Shown: positions 1-8,139 of the stretch, in pieces
Layout: the number at the start of each line of letters is the position of its first letter
Position numbering within the stretch: the stretch's first letter is position 1
Assembly: GCF_007828035.1 (NCBI RefSeq)
Contig: NZ_VITV01000001.1
Location: 62,001-126,000, forward strand
DNA length: 64,000 nt
Direction of reading: 5' to 3'
Source of the DNA: Nitrospirillum amazonense
Lineage (GTDB): Bacteria > Pseudomonadota > Alphaproteobacteria > Azospirillales > Azospirillaceae
Program-made: the position numbers and the translations under genes
Notes under the pieces: generated by a model
Seen by the model: only the letters and a program-made list of their open reading frames with translations
Databases searched by the model: none
Told to the model about the DNA's origin: nothing

Positions 1-83
1 CGCCCTTGGCCTCACTAGTCTCTGCACATCTCTTCCGGGCCGCCGCTGGGCGGCGCCGGGCCCAGACATGACGGAAGACGGCT

Positions 84-1082
84 TTGGACATACGCGACGG
101 TTTCATCGGAACGATCGGCCATACCCCCTTGGTCCGGCTGGAAGCGGCCTCCAAGGCGACGGGCTGTGACATCCTGGCCAAGGCCGAGTTCCTGAACCCC
201 GGCGGGTCGGTCAAGGACCGCGCGGCCCTGGCCATCATCCAGGATGCCATCAAGCGCGGCACGCTGAAGCCCGGCGGCACCATCGTCGAAGGCACCGCCG
301 GCAACACCGGCATCGGCCTGGCCCTGGTGGGCAACGCCTGGGGCTTCAAGACCGTCATCGTCATGCCCGAGACGCAGAGCCAGGAAAAGAAGGACATGCT
401 GCGCCTGATCGGCGCCGACCTGCGCCTGGTGCCGGCCGTGCCCTACAAGGACCCGGGCAACTATGTCCATGTCAGCCGCCGCATCGCGGAGGAACTGGCG
501 GCGACGGAGCCCAACGGCGCCGTCTGGGCCAACCAGTTCGACAACCTGGCCAACCGCGAGGGCCACCGCGCCACCACCGGCGTGGAAATCTGGGAACAGA
601 CCGGCGGCAAGGTCGATGCTTTCACCTGCGCCGTGGGCACCGGCGGCACGCTGGCCGGCGTGGCCCTGGCCCTGAAGGATCGCAACCCCAACGTTCGCAT
701 CGTGATGGCCGACCCGCTGGGCAGCGTGCTGTACAGCTGGAAGAAGACGGGGGAACTGGTGTCCTCCGGCACCTCCATCACCGAGGGTATCGGCCAGGGC
801 CGCGTCACCGCCAACCTGCTGGACGCCCCCATCGACGACGCCGTGCAGATCCCCGATGAGGAAGCCCTGCCCATCATCTTCGACCTGGTGAAGACGCAAG
901 GCCTGGTGGTGGGCGGATCCAGCGGCATCAACGTCGCTGCCGCCATCCGCGTCGCCCGCGACCTCGGCCCCGGCCACACGGTGGTGACGGTGCTGTGCGA
1001 CTTCGGCACCCGCTACCAGTCCAAGCTGTTCAACCCGGAATTCCTGCGGGAACGGAACCTGCCCGTTCCCGGCTGGCTGTGA
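84..1082 (+). CDS. cysK: Cysteine synthase A (O-acetylserine sulfhydrylase)
   Basis: A 332-aa PLP-dependent fold-type II enzyme that makes L-cysteine from O-acetylserine and sulfide in the cytoplasm. Family signatures are visible: IGHTPLVRL near the N terminus, NPGGSVKDRAAL carrying the PLP lysine, EGTAGNTGIGLA (substrate loop), GTGGTLAGVA (PLP phosphate loop) and VGGSSGINVAAA near the C terminus. The length fits CysK/cystathionine beta-synthase-like enzymes. The start is TTG: the frame is closed by a TGA at 69-71, and GGAAG at 73-77 sits 6 bases upstream. An ATG at 68 is out of frame. A sulfurtransferase gene follows 33 bases later, so the two probably form a sulfur-metabolism operon. A family member that uses a different acceptor cannot be excluded from sequence alone. 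Confidence 0.9.
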   Translation: MDIRDGFIGTIGHTPLVRLEAASKATGCDILAKAEFLNPGGSVKDRAALAIIQDAIKRGTLKPGGTIVEGTAGNTGIGLALVGNAWGFKTVIVMPETQSQEKKDMLRLIGADLRLVPAVPYKDPGNYVHVSRRIAEELAATEPNGAVWANQFDNLANREGHRATTGVEIWEQTGGKVDAFTCAVGTGGTLAGVALALKDRNPNVRIVMADPLGSVLYSWKKTGELVSSGTSITEGIGQGRVTANLLDAPIDDAVQIPDEEALPIIFDLVKTQGLVVGGSSGINVAAAIRVARDLGPGHTVVTVLCDFGTRYQSKLFNPEFLRERNLPVPGWL

Positions 1083-1115
1083 CCCGGCTGGCTCTGTGAT
1101 AAGGAGGCGAAGCCC

Positions 1116-1982
1116 ATGACCCCCAGTTCCACGACCCCGGGCGCCCTCGTCAGCACCGACTGGCTGGCCCAGCACCTGAATGACCCGGACATCCGGGTGG
1201 TGGACGCCAGCTATCACATGCCGGCCGTGCCGCGCGACGCCCAGGCCGAATTCATCGCCCAGCACATCCCCGGCGCCGTCTTCTTCGACATCGACGGCAT
1301 CGCCGACAAGACCGTCCCCCTGCCCCACATGCTGCCCACCGCCGAGGTGTTCGCCCAGGCCGTGGCCGACCTGGGCATCGGCCGCGACAGCACCGTCGTC
1401 GTCTACGACGTCTATGACCTGTTCAGCGCGGCCCGGGTGTGGTGGACCTTCCGCGTGTTCGGTCACGACAAGGTCTATGTCCTGGACGGCGGCCTGCCCA
1501 AATGGCTGGCGGAGGGCCGGCCGGTGGAGGCCGGCCCCGCCCAGCCCAAACCGGCGGGAGAGCCGATCGCCGCCCGCCTGAACCCGGCCCTGGTGCGCGA
1601 TGCCGACGCCATCCGCGAAAACGTGGACCGCAAGGTGGAGCAGGTGGTGGACGCCCGCTCGCAAGGCCGGTTCGAGGCGACGGCGCCGGAGCCGCGCGCC
1701 GGCTTGCGCGGCGGCCACATCCCGGGCAGCCGCAACGTGCCCTTCAACGACCTGATCGCGGGCGGCCGCCTGCGGCCGCCGGATGAACTGGCGGCGCGCT
1801 TTCAGGACGCCGGCGTGGACGTGAACCGTCCCTTGGTCACCAGCTGCGGCAGCGGGCTGACCGCCGCCATCCTGGCCCTGGCGCTCTATGAGATCGGCCA
1901 GCCTGAGGTCGCCATCTATGACGGGTCATGGACGGAATGGGGCGGCCGGGCGGACCTGCCCGTCGCCACCGGTCCGGCCTGA
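1116..1982 (+). CDS. sseA: 3-mercaptopyruvate sulfurtransferase (tandem rhodanese)
   Basis: A 288-aa cytoplasmic sulfurtransferase with two rhodanese domains. The N-terminal domain (about residues 10-130) lacks a catalytic cysteine. The C-terminal domain (about 165-285) has the active-site loop SCGSGLTAA, where CGSG-T is the form typical of mercaptopyruvate sulfurtransferases rather than thiosulfate rhodaneses (CRKG). The interdomain and ARSxxRFEAxxPEPRxGLRGGHIPGSxNVPF segments are standard for SseA. The enzyme moves sulfur from 3-mercaptopyruvate to thiol acceptors or cyanide. The start ATG has a strong Shine-Dalgarno sequence (AAGGAGG, about 10 bases upstream). It follows cysK closely and precedes an acetyltransferase gene by 8 bases, so co-transcription is likely. 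Confidence 0.92.
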   Translation: MTPSSTTPGALVSTDWLAQHLNDPDIRVVDASYHMPAVPRDAQAEFIAQHIPGAVFFDIDGIADKTVPLPHMLPTAEVFAQAVADLGIGRDSTVVVYDVYDLFSAARVWWTFRVFGHDKVYVLDGGLPKWLAEGRPVEAGPAQPKPAGEPIAARLNPALVRDADAIRENVDRKVEQVVDARSQGRFEATAPEPRAGLRGGHIPGSRNVPFNDLIAGGRLRPPDELAARFQDAGVDVNRPLVTSCGSGLTAAILALALYEIGQPEVAIYDGSWTEWGGRADLPVATGPA

Positions 1983-1990
1983 GGCCGTCC

Positions 1991-2614
1991 ATGAAGCCCG
2001 AGACCTGGACGCTGCCGGCCGACCTGCCGGCCGGCAAGCTGCCCGTCACCGTCACCTACCTGGAAATGGCGGAGCCGCCGGCCGGCCCGGCGCGGACGAG
2101 GCCCGAGGACGTGGACGGCCCGGTGCATGCCCGGAACTGCCCGCCCGCCTATTACCGCTTCCTCTACGACACGGTGGGGGAGCCGTGGCTGTGGGAATAC
2201 CGCCGCCGCATGGCGCCGGAGCGCCTGGCCGAGATCCTGGCCGACCCGGCGGTGGAGGTGCACGTCGTCTCCGTCCAGGGCGTGCCCGCCGGCTATATCG
2301 AGCTGGACGCGGAAAAGCTGGCCAGCGACGGCGCCATGGACGTGGCCTATTTCGGCCTGATGCCCTGGGCCATCGGCCGGGGCATCGGCCCCTGGCTGCT
2401 GGACTGGGGCGTGCGCCTGGCCTGGACCAAGCCGTCGGTGCGGCGGCTGACCGTCAACACCTGCACCTTCGACCACCCGTCGGCCCTGGGACTGTACCAG
2501 CGCGCGGGCTTCAAGGTCCTGCGGACGGAGGACAAGCTGGTGGACGATCCGCGCCTGACCGGCCTGCTGCCCCTGTCGGCCGCCCCGCACATCCCCCTGG
2601 CGCGCCGCCCTTAA
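1991..2614 (+). CDS. GNAT family N-acetyltransferase (paralogue 1)
   Basis: A 207-aa GNAT-fold acetyltransferase that would transfer acetyl from acetyl-CoA to an unknown amine. The conserved core runs from YYRFLYDTVGEPWLWEYRRRM through the beta-strand ELD and acetyl-CoA site segment LMPWAIGRGIGPWLLDWGVRLAW to the C-terminal NTCTFDHPSALGLYQRAGFKVLRTE, which is the usual GNAT motif B (neighbour of YxxxGF). The start at 1991 lies 8 bases after the sseA stop; an in-frame ATG at 1928 would overlap sseA and adds no conserved sequence. The next gene is a close paralogue, so this is a tandem duplication. The substrate is not predictable. Confidence 0.82.
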   Translation: MKPETWTLPADLPAGKLPVTVTYLEMAEPPAGPARTRPEDVDGPVHARNCPPAYYRFLYDTVGEPWLWEYRRRMAPERLAEILADPAVEVHVVSVQGVPAGYIELDAEKLASDGAMDVAYFGLMPWAIGRGIGPWLLDWGVRLAWTKPSVRRLTVNTCTFDHPSALGLYQRAGFKVLRTEDKLVDDPRLTGLLPLSAAPHIPLARRP

Positions 2615-2770
2615 GTCCCCGCCCTCAAGCCTGCGCCATTTGCCGCATCCCAAGACCCGCAAGGTTGCATGATCGTCCGACGTGCCATCCCCGAAGGGGC
2701 GCAACGCGTGCAGTTCTGCGCGCACTCCTGCACAGGAGCCGCCCCGCCACCAGGCAGGGGGAACGGGGCG

Positions 2771-3490
2771 ATGACGACCATGGTGACGACGGCAGAGGCG
2801 CCGGCCGGCAAGCTGCCGGTGCTGGTAACCTTCATGGAGATGGCCAAGCGGCCCGGGACGCCGGAATGGCCCATGCCGGAAGGGGTGCACGGTCCGGTAT
2901 TGGCCCGGCACTGCACCCTGGCCTATTATCGCTTCCTCTACGACACGATCGGCGAGCCATGGCTGTGGGAGATCCGGCGGCGCATGGACCAGGGTGAACT
3001 GGCCCGGATGCTGGCCGACCCGCAGGTGGAGGTGCATGTGATCCATGTCGACGGCATGCCCGCCGGCTTTGTGGAACTGGATTGGCGCCTGTTGCCGGCC
3101 GATGGCACGGTCGCCATCGACTATCTGGGCCTGATGCCCTGGGCCATTGGCCGGGGCCTGGGGGGCTGGCTGCTGGACTGGGCCGTGCGCCGGGTATGGG
3201 AACGCCCGCGCGTCCGCCGCCTGACCATCAACACCTGCAGCTTCGACCACCCCGCGGCATTGCCCCTGTACCAGCGCGCCGGCTTCCGCCGCCTGCGGCA
3301 GGAACGCAAGTTCGTCGACGATCCCCGGCGCGCGGGTGTCCTGCCGCTGGGGGCCGCCCCCCACATTCCGCTGGCGCGGCCGGTACCCCCCGCCCCGCCC
3401 CTTGCCCCGGCGCCTGACGGCGCACCGCCGCAAGCCGGTGACCCGTCCCGCCGGCCCATGGCCTTCCGCCCCACGGCTGGCAGCCCATGA
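2771..3490 (+). CDS. GNAT family N-acetyltransferase (paralogue 2)
   Basis: A 239-aa acetyltransferase clearly related to the upstream GNAT gene: both contain YYRFLYDT-GEPWLWE-RRRM, LADP-VEVHV, LMPWAIGRG, NTC-FDHP-AL-LYQRAGF and PL-AAPHIPLARP. It differs by a proline-rich C-terminal extension of about 30 residues. The ATG at 2771 follows a G-rich ribosome site; upstream in-frame codons back to 2669 encode a Cys-rich stretch not shared with paralogue 1. The stop overlaps the start of the downstream FUSC gene by four bases (ATGA), so translation is probably coupled. The 156 bases between the paralogues suggest a separate promoter is possible, but none is obvious. Confidence 0.8.
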   Translation: MTTMVTTAEAPAGKLPVLVTFMEMAKRPGTPEWPMPEGVHGPVLARHCTLAYYRFLYDTIGEPWLWEIRRRMDQGELARMLADPQVEVHVIHVDGMPAGFVELDWRLLPADGTVAIDYLGLMPWAIGRGLGGWLLDWAVRRVWERPRVRRLTINTCSFDHPAALPLYQRAGFRRLRQERKFVDDPRRAGVLPLGAAPHIPLARPVPPAPPLAPAPDGAPPQAGDPSRRPMAFRPTAGSP

Positions 3491-4683
3491 GTTTGCTGGC
3501 GGCTGTGCGTGCGCCTGAGGTGCGATTGGCCTTCCGCGTCACCGTCGCCGGCACGGCGGCGCTGGCCATGGCCCGCCTGTTCAACCTGCCCCAGGGCTAC
3601 TGGGCCGTCATCACCGCCATCATGGTCATGCAGGCCAGCATCGGCGGCTCATTGAAGGCGGCGCTGGACCGGTTCGCCGGTACCCTGTCCGGGGCCGCGT
3701 GGGGTGCCCTGGTCGCCACCTTCGGCCTGCACGACACGCTGTTGCACCTGTGCCTGACCCTGGCCATGGCGCTGGCGCCCCTGGCTTGGCTGGCCGCCCG
3801 CTATCCCGTGTGCAAGCTGGCGCCGGTCACCGCCGTCATCGTGCTGCTGACCTCCGGCGGGGGGACGCAATCGTCCTTCATGCTGGCGCTGGACCGGGTG
3901 TTCGAGATCGTCATCGGCAACGTCATCGGCCTGGCCGTGGCCCTGTTCGTGTTTCCCGCCCGCGCCCATGGCGTGGTGCTGGCCACCGCCGCACGGGTGG
4001 CCGACCTGTGCGCCGACATGCTGGATGTGCTGCTGGACCCGGACTTGGCCGACGATGTGCGCCAGGGACTGTCCAAGCGCCACGCCCAGCTGTGGGCGGC
4101 GCTGCGCCCTCTGGATACGGCAGCGGAAGAGGCGCAGCGGGAACGCCGCACCTGGCTGGGCGATCAGCGTGACCCGGCCCCCCTGGTACGCACCCTGACG
4201 CGCGTGCGCCATGACCTGGTGATGGTGGGCCGCGCCACCAGCAACCGCGCGCCCTCGGGCGTGGCCGCCGCCCAGCGGCTGGAAGGCCCCCAGGCGGAAG
4301 TGCGCCGGCAAGGCGTCCTGTTCCTGCGCCACGCCGCCATGGCCATGCGTGCGCCTTCGGCGCTGCACGGACAAGGACAGATACCGCCCGTCGAGCCTGT
4401 GCAGGCCGCGACCCACGCCTATCTGGACATGGTGCAAACCTTGCGGGCGGAGGGTGTGTTGCGGGAGCTGCCGCGCGGCGTGACGGGACAGATCTACACC
4501 CTGTCCTTCGCGCTGGAACAGCTGAGCCAGGATCTGACGGACCTGCATGCCCGGGCGGAGGAGATGATCCCGCCGGCCCGGCATCCGGAAAAGAAGCCGG
4601 AGGAAATCGCCGTGCTTGCCGGTGTGGAACCTGTGGCCACCCAGCCGCCGACGACGCCGCAGGATACCCCGTCACCAGGGTAA
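3487..4683 (+). CDS. FUSC family inner-membrane protein
   Basis: A 398-aa protein of the fusaric acid resistance/aromatic acid exporter (FUSC) superfamily. The first 155 residues carry about six hydrophobic helices, including the typical NLPQGYWAVITAIMVMQ-IGGSLKAALDRFAGTLSGA segment. The rest is a soluble helical region with ARVADLCADMLDVLLDP and charged helices. One membrane bundle rather than two means the half-size class. Known members export aromatic or weak-acid compounds, but the substrate here is unknown. It overlaps the upstream acetyltransferase by ATGA, so the acetyltransferase and exporter may act on related compounds (inference). Transcription is convergent with the next gene. Confidence 0.8.
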   Translation: MSLLAAVRAPEVRLAFRVTVAGTAALAMARLFNLPQGYWAVITAIMVMQASIGGSLKAALDRFAGTLSGAAWGALVATFGLHDTLLHLCLTLAMALAPLAWLAARYPVCKLAPVTAVIVLLTSGGGTQSSFMLALDRVFEIVIGNVIGLAVALFVFPARAHGVVLATAARVADLCADMLDVLLDPDLADDVRQGLSKRHAQLWAALRPLDTAAEEAQRERRTWLGDQRDPAPLVRTLTRVRHDLVMVGRATSNRAPSGVAAAQRLEGPQAEVRRQGVLFLRHAAMAMRAPSALHGQGQIPPVEPVQAATHAYLDMVQTLRAEGVLRELPRGVTGQIYTLSFALEQLSQDLTDLHARAEEMIPPARHPEKKPEEIAVLAGVEPVATQPPTTPQDTPSPG

Positions 4684-4773
4684 GGGTCCCCAGCGTGAGG
4701 CGGACCAGCGTGGGGCGAGAGCGGGCAAATCCCGCCGTCCCGCCCCGCACCGGAGAGACGCTGGTGGGCTTGA

Positions 4774-5151
4774 TCAGCGGGCGGTGTCGGCCACCTGCTC
4801 GGCCGGCAGGGTGGCGAAGTCGCGGGCCACGACCTTCAGGTCATGGATGGTGCGATCATAGCTGTTGGCGATGGCGGCACGGCCGTCGGGCGTCCAGGCG
4901 ATAACGCTGCGGGCGCTTAGATTGTCCAGGCAGGCCAGGCGGGCCTGGGTGGCCTTGCCATAGGCGCGGACCTCGGCCGTGGCGGCGCTGACCTCGGCGG
5001 CCGTGGCGGTGGCGGACAGGTGGTTCACGGGGGCCACGGGAGCCTTGCCGCAGGCGCGCTCAACACCCAGGGATTGGGCGGAGGCAGGAAGGGTGGCGGT
5101 GACCATGCCACCCAGGACCAGGGCGGCGAAAACACGGGAAACGGAAGCCAT
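4774..5151 (-). CDS. Small exported protein of unknown function (paralogue A)
   Basis: A 125-aa protein with a Sec signal peptide (MASVSRVFAALVLGGMVTATLPASAQS, predicted cleavage after ASA). The mature part has two cysteines, one in ACGKAP close to the N terminus and one in ARLACLDN, which may form a disulfide in the periplasm. The ribosome site GGAGAG lies 6 bases before ATG. The nearby gene at 5480-5779 encodes a shorter protein with the same pattern (CG-AP ... Y-K-x-AR-ACL), so they look like diverged duplicates. I do not recognise a named family. Its promoter (5264-5292) resembles that of the paralogue. Confidence 0.72.
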   Translation of the reverse strand: MASVSRVFAALVLGGMVTATLPASAQSLGVERACGKAPVAPVNHLSATATAAEVSAATAEVRAYGKATQARLACLDNLSARSVIAWTPDGRAAIANSYDRTIHDLKVVARDFATLPAEQVADTAR

Positions 5152-5263
5152 GTTGATCTCTCCGATGGCGAAAGGTTGTGCCTTGACGGTCGCGCCCTCC
5201 CCGCGGATTGATTGGCGAAACTGCCATTTCGCATACGCACATTATTTATTGTGCGCCGCGGCA

Positions 5264-5292
5264 ACCGTACGATCGCCGGGTTGGGGTGTCAA
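5264..5292 (-). promoter_or_regulatory. Predicted sigma-70 promoter of small exported protein A
   Basis: On the minus strand, TTGACA (5292-5287) is followed after 17 bases by TACGGT (5269-5264). The predicted transcript would begin near 5257, giving a leader of about 105 bases. An ATAACGC motif lies just upstream (about 5299-5306), and the same motif occurs at the promoter of the paralogue. Confidence 0.5.
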
Positions 5293-5421
5293 CAATGACC
5301 CGACCATTGATAACGCTATCATCGCCGAACAATTTTGCCCGAACCCCTTGGCTGAAAACAGAATTATCCTTCTGATCTGAATATTTTGCAGCCGCGCATG
5401 GCTGCCATGAGCAAAATGACA

Positions 5422-5446
5422 AAGGCGGCCGGTGACCGGCCGCCTT
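5422..5446 (-). terminator. Rho-independent terminator after small exported protein B
   Basis: A near-perfect hairpin with 11-base arms (AAGGCGGCCGG / CCGGCCGCCTT) around a 3-base loop. On the minus strand it is followed by TTGTCATTTT. It sits 34 bases beyond the stop of the 5480-5779 gene. Confidence 0.7.
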
Positions 5447-5479
5447 CGCTGATGAATCGTGAAAGAGACGACGCGGTGG

Positions 5480-5779
5480 CTAGTCGCCGGATGGCGCCGG
5501 GGCCAGGGTCGGGCTAGTGGTGCCGCTATTAGCGGCGACCTTGGCCAGGCAGGCGCTGCGCGCCTTGGCCTTGGCGGCGTAGCTGTTCACCTGGGCCACG
5601 AAGGCGTCGCCGTTGATGGACGCCGGCCGCGCGTCCAGGCGCTTCAGCGACAGGGTGGGCGCCGGACCGCAAGGGCTGGCCGCATCCGCGGCCCAAGCGG
5701 CGCTACTGGTGACGGTGCCACCGGCCAAGCCGGCCAAGGCAAAAAGGGCGCAAGCAATGGATTTGGACATCGCAGTCAT
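5480..5779 (-). CDS. Small exported protein of unknown function (paralogue B)
   Basis: A 99-aa protein with a signal peptide (residues 1 to about 31, ending AAWAA-DA) and a short mature region with two cysteines: PCGPAP near the mature N terminus and ARSACLAKV near the C terminus. The spacing and wording match the protein encoded at 4774-5151, including an alpha-helical segment (AQVNSYAAKAKARSACL vs AEVRAYGKATQARLACL). The start ATG has AAGGAG 7 bases upstream. It is a single-gene transcription unit with its own promoter (5899-5927) and terminator (5422-5446). Function is unknown. A periplasmic stress or surface-associated protein is possible, but nothing in the sequence proves it. Confidence 0.7.
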   Translation of the reverse strand: MTAMSKSIACALFALAGLAGGTVTSSAAWAADAASPCGPAPTLSLKRLDARPASINGDAFVAQVNSYAAKAKARSACLAKVAANSGTTSPTLAPAPSGD

Positions 5780-5885
5780 GGGTCATCTCCTTGAAAAAAC
5801 AAGGCCTTGGTGTCTTCTCGACCCGTACCCGCCCCGGTGCGGTCCGGCCTGTCGCCGGCTTCGTTAATTTCACGTTATAGTGGTT

Positions 5886-5902
5886 GCGTTATGTAATAAC
5901 GC
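5886..5902. promoter_or_regulatory. Inverted repeat overlapping promoter (operator candidate)
   Basis: GCGTTATGTAATAACGC is a perfect 7-base inverted repeat with a 3-base spacer. It overlaps the predicted -10 element and start point of the minus-strand promoter for the 5480-5779 gene. A half-site (ATAACGC) also lies near 5300, upstream of the paralogue. This suggests binding of a dimeric regulator; no regulator gene is adjacent. Confidence 0.45.
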
Positions 5903-5927
5903 TACCTTTGCCTGTTACCGGTGTCAA
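5899..5927 (-). promoter_or_regulatory. Predicted sigma-70 promoter of small exported protein B
   Basis: Minus-strand TTGACA (5927-5922), a 17-base spacer and TAGCGT (5904-5899). The predicted transcript starts near 5892, about 113 bases before the ATG. The rest of the 5780-6172 gap (393 bases) shows no further gene. Confidence 0.5.
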
Positions 5928-6172
5928 TCACGCCGACGGCAGGGAAGAGGCGCCTTCGCCATAGGGCGACGGGCGCAAAAGGTAGAGGGCTGAACCACTT
6001 GCCCACGGCATCGGCGCCTTAAGCGCGATACGTCGGTCACCGGTACGCATAGCTGCCATGCATCAACGCGAACCTGCCACAGGCTGGCCCGCGCGGGGCG
6101 GACAGGTACCCTTGCCGTCAGAAGGCTGCGCCGGATCAAGGCGATGGCGGCAAACAAGAAGGGGCGGTGACA

Positions 6173-7501
6173 ATGGGTAAGCGGCATTTCGGCTGGATAT
6201 TGGCCCTGGGCACGAGCGTGGGGGGCCTGATAGCCGCCGCCCTGCCGGCCCATGCCGGTGATCGTGAAACGGCGCAGGCCACGTTGGACACCCGCGCCGC
6301 GGTGGAGCAGCCCAAGATCATCGCCTGGCGCCGCGACATCCATGAACATCCCGAGCTGGGCAACCAAGAGACGCGCACGGCGGCCCTGGTGGCCAAACAC
6401 CTGAAGAGCCTGGGCCTGGAGGTGCGCACCGGTGTGGCCAAGACCGGCGTGGTGGCCGTGCTGAAGGGCGGCAAGCCCGGCCCCGTGGTGGCCCTGCGCG
6501 CCGACATGGACGCCCTGCCGGTGGCGGAGCAGGTGGACGTGCCCTTCGCCTCGAAGGTGAAGACCCAGTACAATGGCCAGGAGGTGGGCGTGATGCACGC
6601 TTGCGGCCACGACACCCACGTCGCCATGCTGATGGGCGTGGCCGAGGTGCTGGCCGGCATGAAGGACCAGCTGCCCGGCACAGTGAAGTTCATCTTCCAG
6701 CCCGCCGAGGAAGGCCTGCCCAAGGGGGAGGTCGGCGGTGCCGAGCAGATGCTGAAGGAAGGTGCCTTCGATAACCCCAAGCCCGACGCTGTCTTCGGCG
6801 TGCACGTCATCTCTACCCTGCATGCCGGCGACGTGGGCTACCGCCCCGGCCCCTTCATGGCGGCGGCGGATGAGTTCGTCATCACCGTGCATGGCAAGCA
6901 GAGCCACGGCGCCCTGCCCTGGACCGGCGTGGACCCCATCGTCACCGCCTCTCAGATCGTGCTGGGGATGCAGACCATCGAAAGCCGGCAGATGGAGGTG
7001 ATCAAGGAACCGTCCATCCTGAGCGTGGGCAGCATCCATGGCGGCAACCGCAACAACATCATCCCCGACACGGTGACCCTGAACGGCACCATCCGCACCT
7101 TCGACGAGGGCATGCGCGCCGACATCGACAAGCGCCTGCGCCGCACCGTGGCCGGCATCGCCGAGTCCGCCGGCGCCACCGCCGATGTGGACATCATCAA
7201 GGGCTATCCCGTCACCATCAACAACCCGGAACTGACGGCCAAGATCGTCCCCACCCTGCAGCGGGTGGCGGGCAAGGAGCATGTGAAGCTGATCGACAAG
7301 GTCACCCCGTCGGAGGACTTCTCCTTCTACGAACAGCAGGTGCCGGGCGTGTACCTGTTCGTGGGCATCACCCCGCCGGAGACGGACCTGTCCAAGGCGG
7401 CGTCCAACCACTCGCCCAAGTTTTTCGTGGACGAGTCCGGCCTGATCGTCGGCGCCCGCACCCTGGCCCACCTGACCGTGGATTACCTGTACGGGCTGTA
7501 A
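6173..7501 (+). CDS. Exported M20D-family amidohydrolase/peptidase
   Basis: A 442-aa di-metal hydrolase of the M20 family, amidohydrolase (hippurate hydrolase/IAA-amino acid hydrolase) branch. The first 28 residues form a signal peptide (ILALGTSVGGLIAAALPAHA-GD), so it acts in the periplasm. Metal and catalytic motifs are intact: HEHPELGNQE, ALRADMDALPV, MHACGHDTHVAMLMG, FQPAEEG and the C-terminal SEDFSFYEQQVPG. These enzymes cleave acylated amino acids or similar amides. The ATG at 6173 has AAGAAGGGG about 8 bases upstream; a GTG at 6167 is also in frame but too close to that site. It stands alone on the strand, with an AT-rich gene downstream. Substrate is unknown. Confidence 0.88.
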   Translation: MGKRHFGWILALGTSVGGLIAAALPAHAGDRETAQATLDTRAAVEQPKIIAWRRDIHEHPELGNQETRTAALVAKHLKSLGLEVRTGVAKTGVVAVLKGGKPGPVVALRADMDALPVAEQVDVPFASKVKTQYNGQEVGVMHACGHDTHVAMLMGVAEVLAGMKDQLPGTVKFIFQPAEEGLPKGEVGGAEQMLKEGAFDNPKPDAVFGVHVISTLHAGDVGYRPGPFMAAADEFVITVHGKQSHGALPWTGVDPIVTASQIVLGMQTIESRQMEVIKEPSILSVGSIHGGNRNNIIPDTVTLNGTIRTFDEGMRADIDKRLRRTVAGIAESAGATADVDIIKGYPVTINNPELTAKIVPTLQRVAGKEHVKLIDKVTPSEDFSFYEQQVPGVYLFVGITPPETDLSKAASNHSPKFFVDESGLIVGARTLAHLTVDYLYGL

Positions 7502-7503
7502 AG

Positions 7504-7520
7504 GACCATTGTGAATGGTC
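7504..7520 (+). other. Short hairpin after the M20 amidohydrolase gene
   Basis: GACCATT-GTG-AATGGTC is a perfect 7-base inverted repeat starting 3 bases after the stop codon. It lacks a clear T-run, so it is a possible weak terminator or 3-prime mRNA stabiliser. A perfect -10 hexamer TATAAT follows at 7528-7533, but no good -35 is seen at the right distance. Confidence 0.35.
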
Positions 7521-7569
7521 ATATTCGTATAATAGCTTAAAACCTTGTCTTTATAGGGACCTGTTCAAA

Positions 7570-8139
7570 ATGGAAGGAACGCCAGAACCTACAAAAGAGA
7601 CGTATGCTGCAGTCGGTCATTTATGCGTGGCTTGGTCATATGTCGAGATGCTGAGCGAACAAACGCTATGGGGAATTCTCAGCCTAAACAGGGAACAGGG
7701 TGAGGCATTTATTTGGCGCATGCCATTACTACAACGCTGGCAGGTAATTGTCAGGGAGGCAAAAAAGAAATTTAACGAATCTGAAATTAAAGAATTGTTG
7801 AAAATAAAGCATCTGGTAGAGACGGTGCAACGGGATCGCAATATAGTAGTTCACGGCATAGTTCATGCATCTATCGCCTTGGCCAATCCCATCTCAAAAT
7901 ACGATAGAATTGCGGGCATCGGTGATCCGATTCAATTCTCCAGACCTCCCTGCTGGACTATCTACATCGGCGAAGATGCGGGTAAGAATTTTCAAGTCTC
8001 GACAGAGGCCGTACTTATTATAAAAGAGAATGCTGAAAAAGTTCAAGAGCTCATAAGATCGTACAATATTAATAAAGGCTTTACTGCAGGAACTGTTCCG
8101 AATGATAATATAGAGCCAAATTGGCCCAAAAGAATATAG
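7570..8139 (+). CDS. HEPN-like protein of unknown function in an AT-rich patch
   Basis: A 189-aa helical protein. Residues 90-95 read R-N-I-V-V-H, inside RDRNIVVHG. This fits the R-polar-x3-H form of the catalytic motif of HEPN-domain RNases (R90, H95). The N-terminal helix VGHLCVAWSYVEMLSEQTLWGIL also resembles the first helix of uncharacterised HEPN-like proteins. Base composition is much richer in A/T than all neighbours, and codon use (AAA, AAT, ATA, TTA) differs, which suggests recent acquisition. No nucleotidyltransferase (MNT) or other antitoxin partner is encoded next to it. The HEPN assignment rests on motif recognition only; a non-catalytic four-helix protein is the alternative. Confidence 0.6.
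   Translation: MEGTPEPTKETYAAVGHLCVAWSYVEMLSEQTLWGILSLNREQGEAFIWRMPLLQRWQVIVREAKKKFNESEIKELLKIKHLVETVQRDRNIVVHGIVHASIALANPISKYDRIAGIGDPIQFSRPPCWTIYIGEDAGKNFQVSTEAVLIIKENAEKVQELIRSYNINKGFTAGTVPNDNIEPNWPKRI

Noticed and set aside
15-1718. Long minus-strand open frame opposite cysK and sseA
   Set aside because: It mirrors the GC-rich codon bias of two strong plus-strand genes and gives a low-complexity His/Gly/Ala/Val-rich product without any known domain.
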